Shown piece after piece: positions 41,479 to 50,725 of a DNA stretch of 64,000 bases. Origin of the DNA: JBCCDY01 sp039030555 (GTDB lineage Bacteria > Bacteroidota > Bacteroidia > Cytophagales > Cyclobacteriaceae); NCBI GenBank assembly GCA_039030555.1, contig JBCCDY010000003.1, positions 248,001-312,000 on the forward strand. Reading direction: 5' to 3'. Position 1 is the stretch's first letter; every line of letters begins with the position of its first letter. The position numbers were made by a program, and so were the translations under genes. A model generated the notes under the pieces. It did no database searches, was not told the DNA's origin, and saw only the letters and a program-made list of their open reading frames with translations.

Positions 41479-44106
41479 TCAGTACTCTTTCAAATTCAGC
41501 TTCTCGTATATTTTTTCCAAATAGTATTCTCCAGGAGGTAGGTCTAAGGTGAGTGATTCTTGAACCAGTTCAGAAGCCCTTTTTTTGTTTGACCTTTTAA
41601 TCAACTCATTCCTGGAGATCAAATTATACGGATTAATACTCAGTGATCTTACGAATAGTTTTTTAGCAGTTTCCGGATCACCTGAATACCATGCCATGTA
41701 TCCCTGGTTCATTAGATAATTGGATTGGTCGAATACGCTCGATGGCTTTGTTTGCCTATTAAAGATTTCTCTTCCTTCTTCTATTTTTCCAATACCTACC
41801 AAAACCCTTGCATATAAAACACTATCCAGACTTTCATCCTGAACAATTCCTTCTAAAATAGGCTCAACAGCATAATATGCGGTTATAGAGTCGCCTAACT
41901 TCAAATAATTTTTTGCTGTAGTTAGCATGTATTTAGCGCTCAACATATCGTAAGAGCTAAGCCTTCTTAATGCCCCTTCAAGATGCCGAGCTGCCTGGGC
42001 ATAATCTTGATCTACATTTAAAGCATCCGTATATCTTAAATTTATACGCTCATCGAATGGACTTTTTCTGGCCATTTCCTGTAGCATGTACAAAGACTCT
42101 TCTCCATAACCCAAAATGCCTTTCAACCATAAAGACAAGTATTTAGGATCTCTCTTTTTATACAAATTTCCACTGACCTTAAACAAAGGCTCAAAATAAA
42201 GCTCGGATATCTTCAAAGCTTCTACATAATTTCCCTTTTCGAGATGAAAATTGAATAAAGCGATACTCAGTTCAAGCCCTTTGGCAGGATCTGCTTCAAT
42301 ACTAACAGCAGTGTTTAAATAATTTTCTGCCCTAACGAGTGAATCAGGATTCATTTCAGTAGAAATCTTGGAGAGCATTAAATAAGCCTCCGAATATTCC
42401 AGATCATGTTTTAAGGCATCTAAGCAGTAACTGATAGCGGAGTCGTATTCATTTTCTTTAAACTTTATTTTAGAACAGCTTAGCAGTGAAGGTGAATAAG
42501 TTGGTTGTATTTTCAAAGCCTGTGCAGTTATTTCTCCGGCTTGTTCCATATAACCCGAATCAAGAAGTTGATGGACTTTATGTAGCATCAATTCTATTTT
42601 ATTCGAATTGTAATCAGGGGCGGATGACTTCAGATCGAAAAGACTATTCATGAGGTCGCACAAATCTGGAAATGATTCTAAAATCTCCAGATCACTAAAT
42701 ACCGGAGATATATCGAATAGAGATTGATTGAGATTGAAATGGGAAGAAATAAGATTATGTAAAAACTGAACCTCGTCAAACCCTAAAAACCAAGGAGCTA
42801 AAGTGCTGCTATTCTGGTACTTGAGATAGTATTTTCTTACTTCAGCGCGCTCCTCATAACTTAAGGCATGATGGTAAATCTCTTTTATGGATTGAGATAG
42901 AATAGCATTTTGGGATTGATTGATTGCGCTTTGAATTTCTTCTTTTGGGATAAGCTCATTTGAATAATACGTTCCCGGATAGTTTTGAAAAAGATCGAGT
43001 TCACTGTAATCACGATCGTAACTTATCCTCTTATCCAGGCCTTGGAAAGATAAGTCTATTACGTCCGAAAACTCAGGTTCAATATGATCAATGAACCTAA
43101 TTAAACTGCTCGGAGCTTGTTCCTGAATTTTCAGAACCGTTTTTAAGATATTAGTAGGGCTTTGATCAATTTTGAGGAATGGCGTTGCTTGATCGGGTTT
43201 TAGGTAGTCTGTTCTTTTAAAATCGAAGACATACGTAAATCCTCTGCTTATTCTGTTATCGGTGCTATCTTTTTGTCTGAGTTCGAATAATTTATGTTCT
43301 ACAGAATCAACATTTTCTATTGATATACTATCATAAAGACCTTTGAAATCACTATCGTCTAGTTTTGAATTTTTACCTTTAATAAACCTCAATAGCCTAT
43401 ATGAGGGATAATGTTTTTTATTTATAAAAGTGGCCAAATGAAGCTGATTGGTTATTTTCCTACGGTTAGTCGGTTTGCGTTCTGACCAAAGTGTATAAGC
43501 ATACCAATACCTGGCTTCATAGTCGCTAGGAACAATTTTTAAATAGGCTTCAAAGAGCATTAAACTCTCCGCTAAGCGATTTTGGTATAATCTTAATAAG
43601 GCACTATAAAATTTGTGCTTAGCACCTCCTTCGAGTTTCAATGATAATACTATAGAGTCAGCCCTACTTTCTTTCCCTTTCTTGAGCAGGGAATAAAAAT
43701 ACTCATAATCTACTTTGTAGGACTCTAGAAGTCCAAAATGATATAGTGCTGAATCAAACCTTTGTACTTTAACAAATAACCGGGCACGTAAGCGGTTTTT
43801 TAAGTCGGAGCTGGTAATGGATTCAATATTTTTTTCTGCTAGGACATAATCGTGGTTCTCTAAATTAATGAGTGCTTGAAAATATCTGGAACTATCTGTT
43901 TTAGAGGTTTCTAACCTTTGGGATAACCTATTTTGAATTCCATATTTAAAGAATTCATATTCATTTGCATCCGGATTTTGGACGGTAATTTTACGCTGGG
44001 CTTCGACATACCTGATTACCTTTTGGACGTCATTCGGATTAATACTTTGACAAAGCGAAAAATGTGATAACAAAAGTAAAATCGCTCCAAAGATATTTCT
44101 CTGCAT
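41479..44106 (-). CDS. Exported TPR protein
   Basis: The 875-residue protein has a signal peptide (MQRNIFGAILLLLSHFSLCQ) and otherwise looks helical. TPR-like pairs are clear in the second half, for example ALKIQPTYSPSLLSCSKIKF, DLEYSEAYLMLSKISTEM and PETAKKLFVRSLSINPYNLI. No enzymatic motif was seen. It diverges from the ECF sigma factor at 44,274 with 167 bases between the starts, so shared control is possible but unsupported. The large exported TPR protein may act as an assembly scaffold in the periplasm. Confidence 0.8.
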   Translation of the reverse strand: MQRNIFGAILLLLSHFSLCQSINPNDVQKVIRYVEAQRKITVQNPDANEYEFFKYGIQNRLSQRLETSKTDSSRYFQALINLENHDYVLAEKNIESITSSDLKNRLRARLFVKVQRFDSALYHFGLLESYKVDYEYFYSLLKKGKESRADSIVLSLKLEGGAKHKFYSALLRLYQNRLAESLMLFEAYLKIVPSDYEARYWYAYTLWSERKPTNRRKITNQLHLATFINKKHYPSYRLLRFIKGKNSKLDDSDFKGLYDSISIENVDSVEHKLFELRQKDSTDNRISRGFTYVFDFKRTDYLKPDQATPFLKIDQSPTNILKTVLKIQEQAPSSLIRFIDHIEPEFSDVIDLSFQGLDKRISYDRDYSELDLFQNYPGTYYSNELIPKEEIQSAINQSQNAILSQSIKEIYHHALSYEERAEVRKYYLKYQNSSTLAPWFLGFDEVQFLHNLISSHFNLNQSLFDISPVFSDLEILESFPDLCDLMNSLFDLKSSAPDYNSNKIELMLHKVHQLLDSGYMEQAGEITAQALKIQPTYSPSLLSCSKIKFKENEYDSAISYCLDALKHDLEYSEAYLMLSKISTEMNPDSLVRAENYLNTAVSIEADPAKGLELSIALFNFHLEKGNYVEALKISELYFEPLFKVSGNLYKKRDPKYLSLWLKGILGYGEESLYMLQEMARKSPFDERINLRYTDALNVDQDYAQAARHLEGALRRLSSYDMLSAKYMLTTAKNYLKLGDSITAYYAVEPILEGIVQDESLDSVLYARVLVGIGKIEEGREIFNRQTKPSSVFDQSNYLMNQGYMAWYSGDPETAKKLFVRSLSINPYNLISRNELIKRSNKKRASELVQESLTLDLPPGEYYLEKIYEKLNLKEY

Positions 44107-44273
44107 ATGTATTGATCATTTCCCAGCCGGCAAATGAATTTGCTGGTATACTAATAGTCAAATTATTTGACGATATCAGAACCTCAAGAAAACTGCCAGG
44201 TTCATGTACCATGAAAATAGTATTATTCTCATTCGAATTGAATACTTTTAAAAAAATCTTGTTTTGAGTTTTT

Positions 44274-44834
44274 ATGACAGTAAGAAAACTTTATGCTGAT
44301 GAACAACTAATTGATCTGCTTAAAACAGATAATCAGGAAGCCATTGAAATTCTTTTCAAACAGTATTATAAACAACTCTGCATTGTAGTATATAGAATGC
44401 TTGGGGATAGGGATCTATCGGAAGACCTTGTTCAGGAAGTTTTTTTGACCATTTGGAAGAACCGCCAAAAAATTGATATCAATATCTCTATACGTGCGTA
44501 CTTAAAAAGGGCAACAGTAAATAGGACACTAAACTACATTAGGGATAATAAGAAAAGATACGCCTCTCCTTTAGACGATAGCCCTATAAAGGATTGGGAA
44601 TCCGGAGAGTATGACGGTCATGAGGAGTTAGAATATTCCGAATTGAAGGGGGAAATAGAGAAAGGAATAGAATCGCTACCTCCCAGGTGTAGAATGGTTT
44701 TCGTTCTCAGTAGATACGAACAGCTCAGCCATAAAGAAATAGCCCAACAATTAGATATATCAGAAAAAACAGTTGAAAACCAGATTGGTAAAGCACTAAA
44801 AATTATGAGATCAGTGTTAAGTAGATATTTATAA
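44274..44834 (+). CDS. ECF-type RNA polymerase sigma-70 factor
   Basis: The 186-residue ECF sigma factor has region 2 at about 25-90 (YYKQLCIVVYRMLGDRDLSEDLVQEVFLTIWKNR) and region 4 at about 120-180, with LPPRCRMVFVLSRYEQLSHKEIAQQLDISEKTVENQIGKAL carrying the helix-turn-helix. It differs clearly from the factor at 12,579, so the two loci are separate regulons. It is followed 56 bases later by a FecR gene and then by an STN protein. The start is ATG at 44,274. Confidence 0.94.
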   Translation: MTVRKLYADEQLIDLLKTDNQEAIEILFKQYYKQLCIVVYRMLGDRDLSEDLVQEVFLTIWKNRQKIDINISIRAYLKRATVNRTLNYIRDNKKRYASPLDDSPIKDWESGEYDGHEELEYSELKGEIEKGIESLPPRCRMVFVLSRYEQLSHKEIAQQLDISEKTVENQIGKALKIMRSVLSRYL

Positions 44835-44890
44835 GGGACTAATTAAGGGGTGGTCTTAATGTCGGTGTCAAAGAGTTAAACAAAGATAAA

Positions 44891-45889
44891 TTGGAAGAGA
44901 AGATTTTAAAATATTTAGAAGGGGAAGTTTCTGAAGTTGAGCGTGAAGCCGTAGAATCCTGGATTAAGGAGTCTGAGGAGAATAGAAAGGCTTATGAGGA
45001 TTATTCTAAAATCGTATCAGCTTCTGAAGGAGCATTCGAAGGTGTTTATTTTGATGAAAATAGAGCATTTGATCATTTTAAGAAAAAACTAGATGATCTT
45101 GAAGCTGCTTCTATTTTTATTAATTCGGTAGAAGAAACAGAAGAAGATAGTAAAGCAAAAAAGCTCGATAAAAGCTTATTTTATAAAATTGCTGCCTCTT
45201 TAATTCTACTTGTAGGAATATTTTTTACGTACAGAACATTCTTTAGAACTATAGAATTTACGGCCGAACTTAACGGGCAGGAGATTTCACTTCCTGATGA
45301 AAGTCAAGTATGGCTTAAGAAAGGATCCACAATTAGTTATAACAGTTATTTCAGTTCTCGCAGAGTATTTCTTTCGGGAGAGGCATTTTTCGATGTTCAG
45401 AAAAGAGGAGATACTTTTGTTGTAGAAACAAATAATACTGAAACAGAAGTATTAGGAACTGAATTTGTTCTAAATACACTAAATGAAGATAAAACGACTT
45501 TGGTTGTAGTGTCAGGTAAAGTAGCCTTTTCGTCCGGGGATGATGAATCCGACGAAAAGGTACTACTTACCGAAAATGAACAAGCCCTTTACAGTACTAG
45601 CGAGGGATTAGTAAAATCTGATCAGCTAGCTCATAAAAATAGTTGGGCATGGAAGACGAAAGTATTGGAGTATAACGGTGCGTCCCTAAGAGAAGTGGTT
45701 GAAGATTTAGGGAAGTTATATGACGTTGAAATTCAGATCTCTAATGAGAACATCAATGATTGTAGTTTCTCTGGGACGTTCAATAAATTAAGTCTGGAAG
45801 AATCTGTTGATATTTTGGAATATTCAATGGATTTAAGTTTTAACACCGATCAGGAAATTTTAGAGGTATCTGGTAAGGGGTGCAACTAA
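44891..45889 (+). CDS. FecR-family anti-sigma factor
   Basis: The 332-residue inner-membrane anti-sigma factor has a cytoplasmic N-terminal part (about 1-97, beginning MEEKILKYLEGEVSEVE), one membrane helix at about 98-114, a FecR domain (SLPDESQVWLKKGSTISYNSYF and VFLSGEAFFDVQ) and a C-terminal DUF4974-like domain (VLEYNGASLREVVEDLGKLYDVEIQIS). The start is TTG at 44,891, with no in-frame ATG before the membrane helix. It should receive a signal through the STN domain of the following gene. Confidence 0.92.
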   Translation: MEEKILKYLEGEVSEVEREAVESWIKESEENRKAYEDYSKIVSASEGAFEGVYFDENRAFDHFKKKLDDLEAASIFINSVEETEEDSKAKKLDKSLFYKIAASLILLVGIFFTYRTFFRTIEFTAELNGQEISLPDESQVWLKKGSTISYNSYFSSRRVFLSGEAFFDVQKRGDTFVVETNNTETEVLGTEFVLNTLNEDKTTLVVVSGKVAFSSGDDESDEKVLLTENEQALYSTSEGLVKSDQLAHKNSWAWKTKVLEYNGASLREVVEDLGKLYDVEIQISNENINDCSFSGTFNKLSLEESVDILEYSMDLSFNTDQEILEVSGKGCN

Positions 45890-45956
45890 TTTTTTTATGC
45901 AGATATTGATGCTTTTTTAAATTTCTATTAACCTAATTTGAATAGGTTTATAGTTT

Positions 45957-47453
45957 ATGAGAAAAGCATACTTCATATTATTATTCTCTTTCTTTTTCGG
46001 GTCATCCGTTCTTTCCCAAAACTTCGGTGAGATTGTTAGTGTAAAATATGATTCTATGGCTTTGGAAGCCATAATGGATTCTTTAGGGAATCAGTATGAT
46101 TTGAGATTTTCTTACGCAAATCAGCGGATACCAGTAAAAAGAAGACTGACCATAATAGAAAAAGACGTTCCCTTATTAGACCTTATAGACAAATTATTTC
46201 AATCGCTTAATCTGGAATATCGAATTATTGGGGGAAGTGTAGTACTCCGAAGGAGTTCACCTATTGAAGCTACTCTGATAACCGGAAAAGTATTAGAATC
46301 CAACGGGACAACACCTATACCGTATGTTCACATTAGTCATTTAGAAAGTTCGTCGGGAGTTATAACCAATGATGAAGGGGAGTTCTTGTATTGGATAGAG
46401 AATTCTTCTGAAAACGAAAGTGTTTCCTTTTCATCCATAGGTTTTAAGAAAAAGATTTTTCCCTTATCGTATTTGGTCGGTAAGAAATCTATAATCTTAT
46501 TGGAAGATACCACAATCACACTCGATGAAGTAGTAATTTCCTCCAGCTCTGCCAAGCAGCTTATCCTCAATGCACTGGATAAAAAGAAAGAAAACTTACC
46601 AGATAGCCCTTATCTCATGAAAGGGTTTTATAGAACATCTTACAAAGAAGGAGATCAGTATGTATCCTTGTTGGAAGCAGCTTTGAACATCTATGATACT
46701 GATTTTTTTCAAAGAAATGGCTTGTCCATTATTGCTCAGACTGTTAGGAAAAGTAATGACTATCGAAAATACAAATGGGACGAAGGTTCTAACTACCTTG
46801 CTCATTTTCTTCTGGATACAGACCTCATAAGAAATAATGAGGGTGCTTTAAATAAGAGTATGCTGGAAGCGTGGAATTTCGAAATCGAATCGACTTCCTA
46901 TTTGGAAGGTGACCTAATCTATAAAATCAAAGCCGACTTAAAAGATTTTGAGGACGATAGCAGTCTAACTTTTACCGCAGACGTTTATTTGCGAGACACT
47001 GACTTTGCAATCTTTAAAATTGATTACGAATATCTTTGGGATGCAAAATATTCCAGTCGAAGAGTTTCTAAAGATATAGCGTTAAAGGCTACGGGGGTTA
47101 AAGTAAAGACACGTTACAAAAGTCATCAAAGCCGGATGTTTTTAAGCTATCAATTTCGGGAAGGCTATATGAATGTTTATGACCGAAAGTCGGATCAGCT
47201 ATTACAACGCGTTACCATAGCTGATGAGTTTATATCCAATTCTATTAAAGTAGACGTTCCGGAACCATACGGAAAAAAGTTAAGGCGCTTGGGGGACGTT
47301 TATCAACTTTCCTCATATTACAGTGAGAAGTTCTGGGAGAATTATAATGTTCCGGTAGAAACAAGCCTATTCATAGATATTAAAAATGATCTTGAGCAAC
47401 ATATTCCGCTCGAAAAACAGTTTAGGTCTAATGCTTCAATAGTCTTAAATTAA
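45957..47453 (+). CDS. STN and carboxypeptidase-regulatory domain protein without receptor barrel
   Basis: The 498-residue exported protein has a signal peptide (about 1-20), an STN-type domain at about 26-100 (SMALEAIMDSLGNQYDLRFSYANQRIPVKRRLTI) and a carboxypeptidase-regulatory beta-sandwich at about 106-195 (ITGKVLESNGTTPIPYVHI). Its remaining 300 residues contain SPYLMKGFYRTSYKEGDQYVSLLEAALNIYD, a motif set of the carboxypeptidase-like regulatory protein family. No plug or TonB-receptor barrel can fit, so it cannot itself be a transporter. Its place after ECF and FecR is normally filled by a SusC-like receptor. It could be the sensor that signals to FecR; the ligand is unknown. Confidence 0.82.
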   Translation: MRKAYFILLFSFFFGSSVLSQNFGEIVSVKYDSMALEAIMDSLGNQYDLRFSYANQRIPVKRRLTIIEKDVPLLDLIDKLFQSLNLEYRIIGGSVVLRRSSPIEATLITGKVLESNGTTPIPYVHISHLESSSGVITNDEGEFLYWIENSSENESVSFSSIGFKKKIFPLSYLVGKKSIILLEDTTITLDEVVISSSSAKQLILNALDKKKENLPDSPYLMKGFYRTSYKEGDQYVSLLEAALNIYDTDFFQRNGLSIIAQTVRKSNDYRKYKWDEGSNYLAHFLLDTDLIRNNEGALNKSMLEAWNFEIESTSYLEGDLIYKIKADLKDFEDDSSLTFTADVYLRDTDFAIFKIDYEYLWDAKYSSRRVSKDIALKATGVKVKTRYKSHQSRMFLSYQFREGYMNVYDRKSDQLLQRVTIADEFISNSIKVDVPEPYGKKLRRLGDVYQLSSYYSEKFWENYNVPVETSLFIDIKNDLEQHIPLEKQFRSNASIVLN

Positions 47454-47573
47454 TTTAATCGAATCTTAATTCCTTTCTATCGATTTAATATGGACGTTCG
47501 TCCAATATCGGTAATGGGTACGACACTTCTTCGTATACTTGTAATAGATATCTTTCCATAGCTGGTTGAAATT

Positions 47574-47619
47574 GGCCTGAGCGAAGTAATTCTTACTTCA
47601 ATCAGGCCTTTTCTTTTTA
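47574..47619 (+). terminator. Rho-independent terminator upstream of gcvP
   Basis: A long hairpin pairs GGCCTGA with TCAGGCC and, inside it, GAAGTAA with TTACTTC, and is followed by TTTTCTTTTT. It lies 120 bases after the STN gene stop and ends any transcript from that operon, or a small RNA from the 120-base stretch before it. That stretch also holds a short inverted repeat TGGACG-TT-CGTCCA at 47,491-47,504. Confidence 0.85.
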
Positions 47620-47688
47620 CGACTTTTTTAAATCATCTTGCCTTCATTTCTGTTATACCTTTATGCGAAAATTAAGACGGATATGTCT

Positions 47689-47696
47689 TAACTTTG
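47689..47696 (+). promoter_or_regulatory. Promoter -7 element of gcvP
   Basis: TAACTTTG is a perfect TAnnTTTG match lying 38 bases before the gcvP ATG. No clear TTG is found at the proper distance upstream, so the -33 element is weak. Confidence 0.55.
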
Positions 47697-47734
47697 CGGT
47701 CATATTCAGGTCACATTTTTTATTTCAATTTAAC

Positions 47735-50641
47735 ATGGGAATTACGGTCAAAGAGGAGTTTAAAAGCAGGCATATTGGTTTAAGTGAAGAAGAGAAAGAT
47801 AAAATGCTTCAATCGATTAATGCTTCTTCGATTGATGAACTTATTAACCAAACAATACCTAATTCAATTTTACTAAAAAGCGATTTAGATCTACCAGATG
47901 CTTTAAGCGAATCTGATTATCTGAATCATATAAAGTCTATTGCAGGAAAGAATAAAGTATTCAAGAGTTATATGGGTCATGGGTACTATCCTACCATAAC
48001 ACCGGGAGTTATAAAGAGGAATATCCTTGAAAATCCTGGTTGGTATACCGCTTATACGCCCTATCAAGCAGAAATAGCTCAAGGTAGACTAGAAGCATTG
48101 GTAAATTTTCAGACTATGATTGTTGATCTGACAGGCATGGAAATAGCCAATGCATCCTTACTTGATGAAGGAACTGCAGCGGCAGAAGCTATGGCTATGT
48201 TCTATGGACTTAGGAAAGGTAGTAAAAAGGAGGCCGATGTTTTTTTGGTTGATAACAATGTATATGAACAAACACTAAAGGTACTGAATACCAGGGCCGA
48301 ACCTCTGGGAATAGATCTAAGGGTCGTAGACTTATTTGATAAGGAAGCTGAGCATGATTTCGATAATGCATTTGGAATTTATTTCCAATATCCAGGAGGT
48401 AATGGGGAAATAAAAAATCCGTCTGATATATGCAGTAAAGCTCAGGAGAAACAACTTAAAATTGCTGTTGGTACTGATCTATTAAGCTTAGTACTACTTG
48501 AGGCACCCGGACAGTTTGGAGTAGACGTTGTTGTAGGCACTTCTCAAAGATTTGGAGTTCCTATGGGTTACGGAGGTCCGCACGCGGCATTTTTTGCAAC
48601 TAAAGAAGATTATAAAAGAAGTATTCCTGGAAGAATAATTGGAGCTTCACTAGATAAATTTGGAAATCCAGCCTTTAGAATGGCTCTCCAAACACGTGAA
48701 CAGCATATTAAAAGGGAAAGAGCTACTTCTAATATTTGTACTGCTCAAGTGTTGCTAGCAGTAATGGCAGGGATGTATGGTGTTTACCATGGTAAGGAAG
48801 GGTTGATCCGAATTGCGAGTAACGTCAATGCATTAGCTAATGTATTTACTAGATCAGTAGAGGAAGCAGGGTTTAGTCATTTGAATGAAAGCTTTTTTGA
48901 TACTGTAAGGATTAGTGCAGATAAGGAAGAGATTGAAAAAATTAAACGAAAAGCAGTTGAGGCAAATATTAATCTGTGGTATGAAGAAAATGAAGTATTA
49001 ATTTCTTTTGATGAAGGAAAAGGAGATTCAGATCTCACAGAGCTAATCAACATTTTCAGAGCAGCAAAGGGTCTTGAGCCGCTTGAGGAAGAGAGTATAA
49101 CACCATCATCTTCAACATCGATTAATTCTGATCTTAAAAGAAGATCTGATTTTCTTACACATCCAGTTTTTAGTAATTATCGATCCGAACATGATTTATT
49201 AAGATACATCAAGGAACTTGAGAATAAAGATTTATCACTTGTACATTCGATGATTTCTCTCGGTTCTTGTACTATGAAGTTGAATGCCTCTGCTGAAATG
49301 GAGCCAATTAGTTGGCCGGAATTTGCGAGTATACATCCTTTTGCTCCTCTTGATCAAGTAGAAGGATATACTGAACTTATTAGCAGGCTCGAGCAGTGGC
49401 TAATGACTATTACTGGTTTTGATGCCGTGTCACTTCAACCTAATTCTGGTGCGCAAGGTGAGTATGCTGGCCTAATGGTGATTAGAGCTTATCATAAAAG
49501 CCGTAAGGAGTCTCATAGGGAAATAGCTTTAATTCCATCGTCAGCTCATGGAACTAATCCGGCGAGTGCGGTGATGGCTGGTATGAAGGTCGTTATTGTT
49601 GGCTGCGATGAAAAAGGCAATGTTGACCTCGCCGATTTAAAAAATAAAGCAAAGCAGTACTCAGAAAGCTTAGCTGCATTGATGGTGACTTATCCATCTA
49701 CACATGGTGTCTTCGAAGAAGACATTCAAGAAATTTGCGAAACAGTCCATCAAAGTGGTGGACTTGTTTATATGGATGGCGCTAATATGAATGCGCAAGT
49801 TGGATATACCAGTCCTGCTATGATTGGTGCTGATGTGTGCCATCTCAATTTGCATAAAACATTTTGTATTCCTCATGGAGGTGGTGGACCCGGAGTTGGA
49901 CCTATAGGTGTTGCTAAACATCTCGTAGAATTCCTTCCTGGGAATCCTTTTATTAAAACAGGAGGCGATCAAGCTATATCTTCCATCTCAGCTGCTCCTT
50001 GGGGAAGTTCAGGAATATTACCTATCTCATACGGCTATATCGCAATGATGGGGCCTGACGGACTTAAAGAGGCGACAGCGATATCTATTTTAAGTGCAAA
50101 TTATATTCAGGAGCGGCTTAAAGATCATTATCCAGTTCTTTATTTGGGAAAAAATGGAAGATCTGCTCATGAACTTATAATTGATTGTCGAGATTTCAAG
50201 AAAGTTGGGGTAGAGGTAGAAGATATTGCGAAAAGGTTGATGGACTATGGATTTCATGCCCCTACGGTTTCATTCCCTGTGCCAGGAACTATGATGATTG
50301 AGCCTACGGAGAGTGAATCAAAAGAAGAGATTGATCGTTTCTGTGATGCTATGATATCAATTAGAAAAGAGATTTCAGAGGTTCAAAATGGTGTGTTTAC
50401 AAAGGAACATAACGTTCTGAAAAATGCTCCACATACTATTTCATCTGTAACGAATGATGAATGGGAATATGATTACTCAAGAGAAAAAGCAGCATTTCCT
50501 TTGCCTTACTTGAAGGTCAAAAAATTCTGGGCTTCAGTAAGTCGTGTAGACAATGCTTACGGAGATAGAAACCTAATGTGTAGCTGTTTACCAGTAGAAG
50601 AATATAAGGAAGAAGAGGAAGTTGAGCTTATAGAATCGTAA
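47735..50641 (+). CDS. gcvP: Glycine dehydrogenase (aminomethyl-transferring), P-protein
   Basis: The P-protein decarboxylates glycine and passes the aminomethyl group to the lipoate of GcvH. The 968-residue protein is the single-chain form in which the two P subunits are fused. It starts MGITVKEEFKSRHIGLSEEE, has the first half with GTAAAEAMAMFYGL and QRFGVPMGYGGPHAAFFA, and in the second half the PLP lysine in HLNLHKTFCIPHGGGGPGVGP (K708). I start at ATG 47,735; an in-frame ATG at 47,663 would add 24 residues unlike the family. It converges on the tonB gene and shares the palindromic terminator at 50,669-50,704. GcvT is not in this window. Confidence 0.97.
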   Translation: MGITVKEEFKSRHIGLSEEEKDKMLQSINASSIDELINQTIPNSILLKSDLDLPDALSESDYLNHIKSIAGKNKVFKSYMGHGYYPTITPGVIKRNILENPGWYTAYTPYQAEIAQGRLEALVNFQTMIVDLTGMEIANASLLDEGTAAAEAMAMFYGLRKGSKKEADVFLVDNNVYEQTLKVLNTRAEPLGIDLRVVDLFDKEAEHDFDNAFGIYFQYPGGNGEIKNPSDICSKAQEKQLKIAVGTDLLSLVLLEAPGQFGVDVVVGTSQRFGVPMGYGGPHAAFFATKEDYKRSIPGRIIGASLDKFGNPAFRMALQTREQHIKRERATSNICTAQVLLAVMAGMYGVYHGKEGLIRIASNVNALANVFTRSVEEAGFSHLNESFFDTVRISADKEEIEKIKRKAVEANINLWYEENEVLISFDEGKGDSDLTELINIFRAAKGLEPLEEESITPSSSTSINSDLKRRSDFLTHPVFSNYRSEHDLLRYIKELENKDLSLVHSMISLGSCTMKLNASAEMEPISWPEFASIHPFAPLDQVEGYTELISRLEQWLMTITGFDAVSLQPNSGAQGEYAGLMVIRAYHKSRKESHREIALIPSSAHGTNPASAVMAGMKVVIVGCDEKGNVDLADLKNKAKQYSESLAALMVTYPSTHGVFEEDIQEICETVHQSGGLVYMDGANMNAQVGYTSPAMIGADVCHLNLHKTFCIPHGGGGPGVGPIGVAKHLVEFLPGNPFIKTGGDQAISSISAAPWGSSGILPISYGYIAMMGPDGLKEATAISILSANYIQERLKDHYPVLYLGKNGRSAHELIIDCRDFKKVGVEVEDIAKRLMDYGFHAPTVSFPVPGTMMIEPTESESKEEIDRFCDAMISIRKEISEVQNGVFTKEHNVLKNAPHTISSVTNDEWEYDYSREKAAFPLPYLKVKKFWASVSRVDNAYGDRNLMCSCLPVEEYKEEEEVELIES

Positions 50642-50668
50642 GCTATTTGGCCTGAAATTACGGACATT

Positions 50669-50704
50669 AAAAAAGCCGTTAATCTATAGATTAACGGCTT
50701 TTTT
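50669..50704. terminator. Perfect palindromic bidirectional terminator
   Basis: A perfect 36-base palindrome has 16-base arms (AAAAAAGCCGTTAATC and its complement) around TATA, with an A/T tract of six at both ends. It is an equally good terminator for gcvP on the plus strand and for tonB on the minus strand, and lies 28 and 22 bases from their stops. Confidence 0.94.
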
Positions 50705-50725
50705 AATTTATAACTTTTCTTTGAT

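Noticed and set aside
47454..47734. Glycine riboswitch upstream of gcvP
   Set aside because: Looked for the tandem aptamer pattern; only a terminator hairpin, a short inverted repeat and a normal promoter are visible.
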